A stretch of 64,000 nt of DNA from Glandiceps talaboti (Eukaryota; Hemichordata; Enteropneusta; Spengelidae). Both the position numbers and the translations under genes were made by a program. The stretch is taken from positions 6,801,001-6,865,000 of the forward strand of contig NC_135566.1 of assembly GCF_964340395.1 (NCBI RefSeq), given 5' to 3'. The notes beneath the pieces are model-generated. The model made no database searches and was not told the origin of the DNA. It saw only the letters and a program-made list of their open reading frames with translations. Shown one piece after another: positions 1-12,301 of the stretch; the first letter of the stretch is position 1; each line of letters starts with the position of its first letter.

Positions 1-86
1 CATGTGATTCTGGTAACTCACAGTCCCTCGGGTGTAATAAATGGGTGCTATAGCCCTCATGGCCAGGCAATGTGTTCAATATATAG

Positions 87-118
<32 letters not shown>

Positions 119-206
119 ACAATACATACATACATACATACATACATACATACATACATACATACATACATACATACATACATACATACATACATACATA
201 CATACA
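87..206. repeat. (CA)n then (CATA)n microsatellite
   Basis: A CA dinucleotide run is followed by about 20 copies of a CATA-type tetranucleotide. The short open frames across it (Thr-His and Tyr-Ile-His repeats) are by-products of the repeat and not genes. Confidence 0.97.
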
Positions 207-1956
207 CGAATCCAAGGAATTAGTCGGTTATTAGTATATATATATTATTCATTCTGCAACGTTCGTCTGCATCACCATGCCAACATATGAACAATTGTTT
301 ATTTTGAAATATTTTAGTGCTGTTAACTGTTTAAATAGTACAATTACAGACAAGTAAGCGTCACGCTTTGCTTAATTAAATTATCTACTACAGCAGCGAC
401 TTTCTGGATTTATCACAGTGTAATCTTTCACTCCGTATTGTTTAACCGTGAAATAAAATGTTGACAAGGGCAAGGCTAGCACAACTTGTCTCTGTGTTGT
501 GTCGTTGATGGATGTCATAAAAGAAAGCAAGAAAGCTCACAATCAATGTAATGTATACGCGCACGCCAAACGTTTTTCCGGTATAAATATTTATAAGATA
601 ATTAATTTCAACTGATTTCCGACCACGTACGATCTAACCTTGTGTTGTACCGTGTTACATCCTGGCACTTTATTTGTATACCATGTACCATTTACGTGAA
701 GGACAATAAGCGAACAAGCAAATCACATATATGATTGTGTAACAAGGCTGTTTTTTCTGTTTTATATGCAACATATCAGATAACAGGAGTAGAAAACCGG
801 AGGGCGCATCTTGTTGTAGATTTGTGAAGAGTTGTAGAGCCCACAAGTATGATGTCCTCTCTTTTTTAACGATTAAAAATTAAAAATTAATAAGAGAAAT
901 CATAAAGATGACCTCAATTCTCCGTTGATGCATATGTGTTGTCCTTTCGGTTCAAAGTCATTGTAAATATGATTAATTACTATGTCAGACGTTTATATTC
1001 ATAACGTTGGGCGTTTTACTTACGACATGCGAGAGGTGTTGTAATGATTACATTTTGATCTTTATATTCAAACGAGTACTAATTGTGTATAATGAATCAT
1101 TCCCAGCCTATCAATACCCCCTAACTAGTGAATCTCAGTGATGGTAGTCAGGCAGCTGTGAAAATGAACTTCACATAAAGCTATTTCCAATTCCTTTAAC
1201 CCTATACCTACGAGAAAACAGCAACGCCAACGCTCTCCAAAGATCATCCGAAACAGTTACGATGTCGACGCAGCTGGTTGGCAAAACTATCAGTCATGTA
1301 CACTTGTATGGTATCATCTTGAACTGAAGGCTACGGTGGCTTGTTAGTGCCATTGGGTGATTCCGACGTTTAAACGTGTGAATTTTTAAGTTCATTGTCA
1401 AAGTCCAAACCTGAAAATGTGGAAAATACAAAAATAAAGAAACAAAGTAAAAATGTCGGAAATTCAAAATTGACCTGAATTAATTTCCACCGCGGCTGTT
1501 TTACACCATGGCGGAATGTTTTCACCTAATAATGGGGAAGGGGACTCCGTACACCATCATTATTATATCAAGTGTATGGTATTTCGTTTACCAGATAACA
1601 AACTATGGGGTGTACGTAGATCAAGTTTTTAGTTAGCGGAAATATCTCCCAAGACTGGTTCAAACTTGATTATTTTATGTGGTATTTCAATGCAACAGAA
1701 ACCACAAACGTTTTGAAAACCATCATTTTCGTCAACTCTGTAAATATATACAGAGTTGATGAAAATGAAAATTCAGCATCATATTTGTCCAATTAGTGAC
1801 TGTCCCTGATCTCGTCAGCGGCCATTTTGCTCCTCAATATAGGTGACATCGTATTTCCCAGACTCAGCTGGGGTTATGCCCTCAACGACAAGAGGCTGGA
1901 TAACGTCATATCACCGGTGCAAGGGCAGTAAGTCATCATCAATACAACAGTGAACG
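207..1956. other. Non-coding flank upstream of FAAH copy A
   Basis: No convincing coding exon is visible. It holds a short inverted repeat around 1720-1770 (arms reading roughly TTTTCGTCAACTCTGT and its complement around a TAAATATA spacer). At 1868-1907 there is a fragment (GGGGTTATGCCCTCAACG and following) related to part of the foldback element in intron 3 of FAAH copy C (near 39035-39075). The promoter and 5' UTR of copy A must lie here, but no clear TATA box was identified. Confidence 0.6.
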
Positions 1957-4900
1957 ATGTCATTACTAACATGGATAAAGGAGCTGTTTGAAACATGGGG
2001 AAAGCAAAATGTGATAGCAATACTTATGGTGGTAGTTGGAGGTGCGTACATCGGAAAAAGAGCAGCAGATCGACAGAAAATTAGACTGGTATTTAAAGAC
2101 GCAGCGGTCACCAGACGACATGCAGCAGAAGATAAGAAGATAACACTTGCTGAGAAACTACACACAGATGACACGGTAAAAGACCCTCTTCCAAGATACA
2201 AGGGTATTTTAGTGGTCTGTAGTATGTGTCTGAAATACTCAAGGATCACAACAATAATTCGATGTTTGAGTGTTAATTGATATAGTATCATCCATTTCCA
2301 GTTAGCCTGACAGTACATGCAGTGTACCAAGTGTAGACTTTAGACACCCCCCAAAACAATGTATGGCCATGGATCGATGAAGGATACAGATGCAAACAGA
2401 ACAGAATATGAATAAATTGAAAGGCAACTGCAACATCATATTTCAATGGGTAAATGTTACCCAGCAAGGTTTACTCTCGTTTCTATTTTTCAGAAAGTTT
2501 TATCGTTAAGACAACAAATAATTGGTATGCCAATTGTGGAACTGATTCAGGAAATAAAATCTGGGACGTTTACCGCTGTCCAGGTACTGCATGCCTACCA
2601 AGCAAAGGTCAGTAACAGCACTAGTACGTATAAAGCTATAAGGTAAGTCAGAAATGTACATAACGACTGTCAACAAAAGTCAACAAACTTGTGGAAAATT
2701 TGTCTTGGACAATATTTTATCAAATACATTTTAAAACATCATGATAAATCATGATGTACAAATGGAATACTCTTATCACCTTGTTATGCGGTGGATTGAC
2801 CATGAAGTCTTACACTGAATGAAAGAAAGACTATGTTAAACTTTTTGTGGTGTTGTTGTTTTGGGTTTTGTTTGATTGGTGTGATGAATGGTTCATGAAC
2901 AAAGTCCATTGTAACTATTTAGTGGACCGTAAATTCAGGCCTGCACTCAAAGAAAAAACACAGTCACCGTATACGTCACATACAGCGTGAGAAATATCAT
3001 ATTAAACACTTTAAAGGGTGTACATGCATTAGTAAACTAGTACCATTATATATGAAATACCAAGGGTTATGATGCATTTTACTATATATTACTATATTTA
3101 GGCACTGGAATGTACTGACCAATTAAACTGTGTCACTGAACCTATCATGGAAGCTGAGGTGAGTGGTAACGTAGGTCATAACCTATGACCTATGACCTCT
3201 TAGTTGTTTGTGGTCTATTGAGTTAAAAGCAATGATGTACAGGTAACAGGCAATACATGACTAAATAGTTATGTTGTGCATGCCCCGTAGTAAAGTATGG
3301 GTTACAGGTTTGGCTATAATAACAGCCGCTGAATGATAAAGCACAACTAGTTGGTAAAATCATAGACCCTCGTGGGTGGAGATTAGTAAAATAAGTAGTG
3401 ATGATTAGTCAAATAAACAATGATGATTAGTAAAATCATGTAATGCAGTTAGGCACACAACTGCATTATTTACACAAAGGTCAATGACGTCATACTGTAT
3501 TCTATCTATGCATATTTCCTATGAGCATAAAGACTCGAGTACTGTTCACAAATTTAAATAAAGTCTATGTATTGAATACTAATAGAAATGGGCCAAGGAA
3601 CTAGACGGTCGTGACGTCAAAAGTGGAATTTTGTTTGGTATTCCATTCAGTGTGAAAGAAAGTCTAGCAGTCGAGGTAAGGCAGATACACAATAACATGT
3701 AATACATAATGGACGTATTTGTCATTAATATGTCGACGAAAGTGCCAGTTAATTAATTGGTGATTTCACAAGAATTTCATCGAAGACGTATGTTATTGAT
3801 ATGATATGATATGATATGATATGATATGATATATGATGATATATGATATGATATGATATGATATGATATATGATATGATATCATGTCATATCATATCATA
3901 TCATATCATATCATATCATATCATATCATATCATATCATATCATATCATACGCATGTGATGCGATGCGATGTGATGTGATGTGGTGTGATGTGATGTGAT
4001 GTGATGTGATGTATGATACTACATGGTATATGATATGATTATATATGATATAGGATGATATGAAATATGATGTGAATGTAATCTCTAGGACAGGATTTAT
4101 ACCATAACATAATACAATACACTATGTCACTAGTATTATTCCCCAATATTTTTCTTCGTTCAGCCAAGGAAGATACGAGTGACCTAAGGGTACTTTGTCT
4201 CTTCAAGTCGACGACAAATGACAAACCGCTCTGGTCATGAGTATTTTCCAGTATAGTTGATATAAAAATGTATTGCAGAATGATATCATTATTATACTTG
4301 CACAGGTATGAAAATTCGAGAGTAATGTCGACTTTGGGTGGTTTGCATCATATTTGAGCACCACAGAAGAAATGACGTAGATGCACATTGCCATGACGTA
4401 GATCGATGAGGGTATATATCCAGTAGATTTTGTTCGACACATTCAACAATTTACTTGCCTGTGGTATAATAAACGATGTCAACGCCATACCTCGCCTTAT
4501 GTATTCAACGAGATAAGCCGTATTTAAAGATCTTTATAGTTCAAGCCAGCTTTACTGTATTCACATGCAGGGATATGATTGCAACTTTGGTATGGCCAAG
4601 TACATTGGTAAAATAGCCGAAGCTGACCATGTGTTGATCAAGATGTTGAAAAGTCAAGGCGCTATACCATTCATGAGAACAAATCTACCACAGACTATGT
4701 TCAGGTTAGTGACGTCACCATTAATGTGAACAAAACTACCACAGACTGTGTCCAGGCTAATGACTTACTTGAAACTTGTTCCTCATTCACTGTTCAGTTG
4801 GGGTCCTTGCGAGTTAACTACACCCATAGTGTTGGTGTTCTGCTACTCTTCATACATAAATGGAATGTGTCACTTTTATTTTATTGCCACGTACACATTT

Positions 4901-7170
4901 CCTCTTGCTCAATAATTAAAATTGTTATTTCCTTTGACAGTTTTTCCTGTAGCAATCCCATATATGGAGAAACATTCAATCCCTATGATTGTGAGAGATC
5001 TCCAGGTGGTTCGTCTGGAGGAGAAGGTGCTCTGATTGGAATGAATGGATCTCTTCTTGGTTTAGGGTCTGACATTGCAGGAAGTGTTCGTGTTCCAGCT
5101 CACTTTTGTGGGATATGTTCATTAAAACCAACTCATAGGAGACTCAGGTATAAAGGGGGTGTGTGAGACATGTCGTGTAACTTACTGTGAACCCCTAAAA
5201 CATCCGAAGTAACGCTACAGGGAGCTCTGAAGATGGTGTTTTCATATTCTCATGCAAAGTGTGTGTTTATGTTTTACAAGACATTACATGATTCAAATTG
5301 AGATAGTGGAAACTTAAATTTTACGATAGAAATGACGAAACCTGAAACAAACGTCGTCTGGCTCAACAAAAATCTTGCCAACAGTGCTACACTTTATCGT
5401 CTGGCTCCACAAAAATCTAACGAACACTGCTAGAGTTTATCGAAGGGCTCAACAACAAAAAATCTTGCCAACAGTGCTACACTTTATCGTCTGGTCCACA
5501 AAAATCTAACGAACACTGCTAGGGTTTATCATCCGACTCCACAAAAAAACAACAGTGCTACGTTTTCGCGTTGGGCTCAACAAAAATCTTACCAACAGAG
5601 ATTGTTGTCGGGTAAGACGACACAATGTAGCAATTATATTAAAATTTGAGCAAGATGATAAAATGTAGCAATGTTTGGAAGATTTTTGTGGAGCCAGTTT
5701 TTGTGATTTAAATCGTAAAATTTATGTGACAGTTGTGAATGGCTCAGTGAACACTGATATTCATTTAACGTCTATATGATTGTTGATAGTGTTGTGTCAT
5801 CTGACTATTACATTGTTATATCCTACAGTGGGAAAGGCGAACCAACTGTTGTCCCTGGTCAGAAAGGAGGTAAGTAGTTATATACCTAGCAATATGATGT
5901 TGTTTTCTTAGTAGTCAATATAACCTGTGTAGTCAATACTACAGTTGAAAAACACAATAATGTTTAATGTCTTTTGGTTATTCTGTATTAATTTTAATTT
6001 TTCAAGTAAAACTTCAAAAAACAATCACAAGAAAAATTTATATACCATGTTAAAGTCTTTATCACTTTGGGGTGTGTGTAGGTAAAGGTAATGGAGAGGT
6101 CTATGAAAACATAGGTTGAACAGGTCTCTGTTCATGCATTAACAACATTTCATTTTGGTTATGAAATTGCAACATCATACTGGTGATAGTATTGGCCATA
6201 TTTACTTATAATTTAGACCAAATTGTAAACCATTTGCACATAATGGTTGATAGCTGTGACAAATAGCAGAGTATATTTAGTTTTTCGAATCATTTTTCAC
6301 AGTGCCTGGAGTTAATGGTCCAATGGCTCGTGATGTTGATACCCTGGTACTTGCAATGAAGGCTTTACTACAACCTGAAATGTATAATTTAGACTGTGGC
6401 ATTGTACCTTTGCCTTTTAATGAGGAGGTAAACGAAGTAAACCTATTTGACTTGATTTGAGACCGGAATATATCCATTTTGATTGAAGATAAGTTTTTCA
6501 AAACAAGAACAATGAATATATGGTCGAACAATGAATATTCATGAGTGGTATATATGGTTTAACAATTAATATTCATGAGTGATGTTTTTGTACTACCATG
6601 ATCTATTTCTACACCTTCCCATCATGCAATCGACCAAAGCAAAGATACCCTATAAAGGCACAAAATCATCTTGATGTTTCTCTGAAATGGCAAGTATTCT
6701 GGGTGATATAAAATCATGAAATGACTCTCCAGAACACATAATATATAAAAATGCCTTTATTCCCTGGAGAGGTGTTCCCCTTTGTATTGCATTTTGATAT
6801 ATTGTAATCTGCTTGCAAGCGATTTGTTCCTAGCAAGCAAACAAGAGGGACCTTTTACGGTGTATCATTGTACTGCATACAGGCAATATTGTCAATGTCC
6901 CATAATTGAGCAGCGTGTCTTTTGATATTGAAAAACAAATAAGGCAGTGTGTATTTCAGATATATTCAGACACGACACCTCTTACCATTGGTTATTATGA
7001 GGATGATGGTTACTTTACTCCAGTGCCATCCTGTAGACGTGCCGTTACCATGGCAGTAGAAGCTCTCAGGAAAGCCGGACATAAGGTATATAATCTGCTG
7101 AAATCCGAATCATTATTTTTGTAAGTATCATTCACAGTAATGTAAATTATTATTACCATGAATGCAAAGT

Positions 7171-7247
<77 letters not shown>

Positions 7248-10200
7248 AGAGAGAGAGAGAGAGTGAGAGAGAAATGTATTTTTCGTGAAAATTATATAGA
7301 ATTGGGTTAATGGTTAAGTTTTGGGTCAAAATTATGCAAATATATACTAAATATGGATATCATCACGTCAGCTGGATACTCTCACTGACATCATGACCAC
7401 ACGTGGCTACATGCCCCTTTCGGGGATTAAACAAACTATGAAAGGTAATGGAATGTGATCCAATCAGCTTTCTGGATGTTTTATCAACAGTTAATACCAT
7501 TTAAAGTGCCTCTATTGAGCGATAATGGTGATGAAACAGCTGGACGTCATGTATTTCGTCTACTGCATGCAGATGGCAACAGACTTTGGTTTTCACATTT
7601 GTAAGTATTTTAATCAAACTGAATTACTATTATTATGTAGAAATGTTCTCGCATACTTATATTGACTTCAGCATTCATTAATTTATCAGTAGTTTGACAT
7701 TTAGCCTTAACCTGCCGTAGCTATAACTGGAGTGTCATTTTTTTGTCAGACAGCCAACAACACATTGACAGAAAATTGTTAAAATACCAATAATTAGACA
7801 TTGTATATGTTAATTAGGGGTAAATTGTATCCAGAATTAATGCAACTACAGTTTGAAATCGTGTGCGCTGGTTTTTAGGTGCGGATCTGAAATCAATTTG
7901 ATTAGATTTGTCGTACCATATGATGTGTACGGCTACACAAATACATTTACCGACTGGTAATACTGTGCAGGCTGTACGATTTTACGAATAGGTAAATTAT
8001 ATGCAACAAAACAGTTTCAGAAAACGTTCAGGTTGCAGCTGGTGACAGTTTAAATCAAGGCTATAAACAATTAAGAACGAGTAAATAACCAGTCCCACTT
8101 TGATTTGACCAAATTAAATGGCATGTCCCAACTTTTATCTTTCCCTTTTAAACAAGTACAACGCATTGTGGGAAATAAACTTAATGTTCAGGCCTACATA
8201 ACTTCAATGAAATGGTTTGAACTAGCATTAGCAATGGAGAAAGTTTATCACAAGGAACACTTGATCTAATGTGGGTTTTTTTTCAAAATACAATCTGTGT
8301 TTACAAAGTATATACAAATGTACATAGTTCATTTATTAAAAAGTAATATATATTGTATTTATCAGTAATTTTTTCCATTCCAAGTACATGTGGCTCATAT
8401 GATTATGAAACGAAATATTTTTCATAGGCAAGGAGAAAAGACAGATAAACATCTTGGAACCCAAATTGCTTGCACTGCCGATCCATCACTGGCACAACGT
8501 TTATTGCTACCGTTTAGGGTAAGTTTAAGTACACAGCAATAACTGGAAAAAAGCTTCACACTGTCCGTGTCCGATACGCCATAGAATTACATTCCCTTGT
8601 AACTTACTGAGAAGGAATTGAATGTGCAATAACTTCAGTATCTTACGACCAAATATGGAATATCTTTGTCCAAATATGAAATATCGCACAGCAGTTTGCA
8701 GGTCGAGGTTCAGTTGATGTAAAGAGTGAACCGTACACGTCTGAGCGCCCCCACACGACATGATGAGAGTTTAAATTCTTATCGCGCGATCGAAAATATT
8801 GAGGTTTCCTTGTATGTCTGCCTGTCTGTGATGGTTTTTTTCTCACCTCCACCTATAGGTAGTGAATATTTAATGATTGTACGACTTTTTAGGAGGGACT
8901 GTGTCATCAAAATAGTTTGTATACTTAATATGGTAGCTTAAAAGGTATATTTTTCTGTTTAAGTCCTGCAGGATGAAAGGATTTCTTGATGACGTAGTAA
9001 ATGGAATTAAGACAACACAGGAACTATTCGCTAATTATGCAAAGAAAGATGTAAGTACCAGTGACGTTTACCAGAACATTAACACTTCACATATTTGTTA
9101 TTATGCATACATGGCATGTTCCACTTGGGATTACATGTTGTTAACATCAAATCAAAAATCTTAAACTTTTTGCTGTCGATTTGTTCTTTGACATTTTAAC
9201 CCAATTGAAGTTTACACCAAGACGAAGAATCAGGGGTCCTCATACAAATATTTGAAATAACAGTCAAAATGATATACCAATATGAAGACATTTTAGAATC
9301 CAATATGGCTGCCTAATCCAATATGGCCGCCGAATACTGCTTAAATCTATTTGGAGAGTAAAACATTGTCGATTTTCTTGAAAACAAGACAATGAAACCC
9401 AATTTTCTTTTAGTATTGCAAAATAACCAGGATCAACCTTTCATATGCCAAACGTTGACAAACTTGATTTTCAGGGGAGTTGGTCCCCGGGCGCATAGCA
9501 GCTTAAATATTCTGTAATATTTGTTACAGTATATGTTTTGTAAGGTGAGATGAAATCCAAATGATTAATTATTTTCTTTTACATAACCTTAGGTCATAGA
9601 AGACAGTTGGTTGAACATGTTTTGATATATTAGGGGATCTGAATAACTATATGCAATACAGGTTTGAAAATATCAGAATTGGACAGAGTGAATACGTGTA
9701 TAAAAATTAGAATTGTCATTTTGGAACTGTCATTTCAGGACTATGTGGCCAAGTTTGTGAAGACATGGGAGGATGCTAAACTTGATGGTCTTGTTTGTCC
9801 AGGATTTGGAATAACAGCTCCCAGTAATGATTTTGCTGCAAAATTAATGTGTATGTATTTACCTAGAGCAATAGCGTTTATGTGTAACTGCAATGCTGTC
9901 TCTTGAAGATCATTTTAAGTATAAGAACACCGAAGGAATCATGATATACGATACACACTGAAAATGGATCGAAGAACAATAATTGTTTAAGTAAAGACCA
10001 GTTACTTTGTTGAAACTTTCAACTCTCGTAACTTTGTTTATCCTTACCTCACAAGAACAATACCAACTATATCGTTATTCATTTTTAATTACCTGTATTT
10101 TAATTGTACTACTATTAAAGTCTTCCTACATACCAAGAACTATTTCAGAGGACTTCAATTTACAATCACAAGATGGCGTCCATTTTGAGACGCCTTTTGT

Positions 10201-11008
10201 CATTATTAACACACTGTGGAAATTATATTTTAACAGTTCTTGGTGGTACAACTGGACTGTATAATATGATAGATTTTCCAGCTGGTGTTATCAAGGTAAC
10301 CAATGTAACCAAGGAAGACGAAGACAATCTTGAGAGCCATTTTGTGGTAGAGGATACATATGACCAAATGGCTAAAGAGGTAATCCTCTTCCTGTGTGAT
10401 ACAGTGTAATCTCCAAAATTAATGTATATATATACATCTATTAATATTATTTTCAAAATATCAATTCATGTGGTTAAGGTTATTTTGAATTCAGTATAAT
10501 TGTTTGTATAATGCCGGGTTTTGTAACTAATATAAACATACTCAAGCAAAACTAAAGTTTGTTTCTGAACAGAAATGTACAGGATCACACAAAAGACTTT
10601 TCCCAAATGAACTTTGACATTATGCAAATAAGCCAACATCATGGTGGTCAGAACAGGGGATGGATATGAGCTTAGATAGTGACGTCATGCATCGTATTTG
10701 TCAACCGGTTACAGAGACACTGGTTACAGAGACACTTGACCCAGACAGGCGTGTCAGATCGGACGACAGCTGCATCAAAAGCTGTTCACCGATGAAAAGA
10801 ACTGAAAAACAATCACATTTTCAGACAAGTTGTCCCGAGGCGAATTCTCCAATGCATTACTTGTGTTAAATGACATGAATTTGTTTTTCAGGCCTGTACT
10901 GGTTCGGTTGGACTACCAGTTGGTGTACAATGTGTGGCATTGCCATGGAGAGAAGAATTATGTCTCAGACTGATGAAGGAAATAGAAACAGCCGTCAAAC
11001 AGTATTAG
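1957..11008 (+). CDS. FAAH: Fatty acid amide hydrolase (FAAH-1 type), copy A, 15 exons, 590 aa
   Basis: Membrane-bound amidase-signature serine hydrolase; the family hydrolyses anandamide and other fatty acid amides. Exons: 1957-2175, 2494-2607, 3102-3158, 3586-3675, 4571-4704, 4941-5147, 5829-5869, 6303-6427, 6960-7085, 7491-7600, 8428-8518, 8964-9050, 9739-9850, 10237-10379, 10892-11008. All introns are GT-AG, phases agree, and the sum is 1773 nt with no internal stop. Residues about 19-33 ([15 protein letters not shown]) form an N-terminal membrane segment. The Ser-Ser-Lys triad is complete: Lys154 in FSVKES, Ser229 in [10 protein letters not shown] and nucleophile Ser253 in GSDIAGSVR. Their spacings equal those of human FAAH (Lys142, Ser217, Ser241), and total length is close to its 579 aa. 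The C-terminus contains [19 protein letters not shown], typical of FAAH. Substrate preference cannot be read from the sequence. The exon model is inferred, without transcript support. Confidence 0.95.
3795..4020. repeat. Pentanucleotide array that reverses strand (intron 4 of FAAH A)
   Basis: About 85 bp of ATGAT/GATAT-type pentamers run up to about 3880. They are followed by about 70 bp of the reverse-complement pentamer (TCATA), then a TGTGA-type pentamer run. The two opposed arms could form one long hairpin. Confidence 0.9.
5367..5612. repeat. Degenerate ~43-bp tandem repeat (intron 6 of FAAH A)
   Basis: Five to six diverged units of the type AAAAATCTTGCCAACAGTGC followed by ...TTTATCGTCTGGCTCCAC. 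A further partial copy occurs near 17660-17740 in the pseudogene, where it lies close to the deletion junction. Confidence 0.8.
7174..7271. repeat. (GA)n microsatellite with G run (intron 9 of FAAH A)
   Basis: A GA dinucleotide run interrupted by a G run at about 7241-7247. Confidence 0.97.
9290..9490. repeat. Dispersed repeat in intron 12 of FAAH A
   Basis: It contains CCAATATGGCTGCC followed by a stretch that recurs in diverged form at about 46340-46540, downstream of FAAH copy C (AATCCAATATGGCTGCC, then a GATTT(C/T)CTTGAAA...CAAGAC stretch). No ORF and no clear ends were seen, so the class is unknown. Confidence 0.6.
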
Positions 11009-12301
11009 TCTAGTAGTGTCTTTCATATGGATTTGAGTGTCTGTTAAAGATTTGAGCTCAAAATAAGAATTACCCAAATAACACTGTGTCTTGATTGACG
11101 AACATTTTTAGTGCTTAATTTGGAATTTATTTCATGCAAGTTAACACTTCAGTGACATCAAACTGGCTTGACAGTGACAGATTTTGTCCATAGAATAATT
11201 GTTTGAAAAATGAAACACATGCAGCTCAGTGGCACGTTTAATTTGGTAGGTACTATTACTAAATGTGGGGCGATGTGACCCTAATATTCAAGGTTGCCAC
11301 TGATTGGAAAATATACATATACTTAATCACTCATTAACAATACAACCAACAGATGTGTTTGATTCCTTTGTTTTCAAACCAATCAGAATGAACCTTGTAA
11401 AGTGTTTCACAATATCTGGTAAATATGGTACATTGTATGATAACATCTTTGCTCGGACTCATGACAATGTTGAAAGTCATGATGTGGAAAACAGTCAATG
11501 ACAACGGTAATCGATAACACAAAATTACACATTTAGAAATTGTATTCACCGATTCAAGCCAATCTTCTGTAAGGTGTAATAAAAATGGATGACTTTAACA
11601 AGGTTTGTGTCGTAAGTAAGTAAAAATGTTGAATTTGTAGCACAAGTTGACCATATACATCGCCGAAGTATTGTTTAGCTAATATACGTAGAGTCAGTGA
11701 TGTCTTTGGGCAGAATTTTTTCCATATTTTGGTAAATTGACCACCAAATCTAGGATGGTTGTCCGTATTTACAAACACCTTCGTCGTTTCGCCGGTAAAA
11801 GCAAATGTCTATCCGCCAAATCTCCCTTTCCTACTTTGCTCTTAGAGGCATGTGTTTCTGTCAAGCCAGCTACTCTTTGGTTTTTTAATATTTCATTGTT
11901 AAGAAGTCGTGCTACCAGGAAACAGGTTTTTTACCCCCCCCCCCCCCAAGAGGTTAACAACTTGTCTCCTGTTAACCTCTGACCAATCGCAGGTTGAACA
12001 GCAGTCTATAAAGTTTCATGTGCCAAATCACATTGAAAAGAGATAAAGCTTCATCCAACGAAACATACGGCTGTGATTTGTAAACCTCAAAGTAGCACCT
12101 GGTTTCTATCAATACAATTATCTTTACTAACATCCAATCAAGGTAAGATATAGCATCTTGTTTCTTTCCGTACAAATAATCAATATCCAATCAAAGCTGT
12201 CCACGACTTGGAACTGTGTATATATATAACAAGGCATTGCGGGTGTACCGCCATTCCGGAGAATCTTTCACTGTGTTGTACTGGAGTGACTGAAAGACAA
12301 G
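11009..12301. other. Intergenic: FAAH A 3' flank and hevein gene 1 promoter region
   Basis: No coding exon was found. A possible poly(A) signal AATAAA lies at 11578-11583, and a C homopolymer run ends near 11947. The block is repeated at 20139-21435, and its 3' part at 27430-28217. Confidence 0.7.
12187..12228 (+). promoter_or_regulatory. CCAAT and TATA boxes of hevein gene 1
   Basis: CCAAT at 12187-12191 and TATATATATA at 12219-12228 lie about 115 and 83 bp before the ATG. Both elements, and the GCATTGCGGGTGTACCGCC block just downstream, are kept in the two paralogues (TATA at 21353-21362 and 28135-28144). This supports a shared core promoter. Confidence 0.65.
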
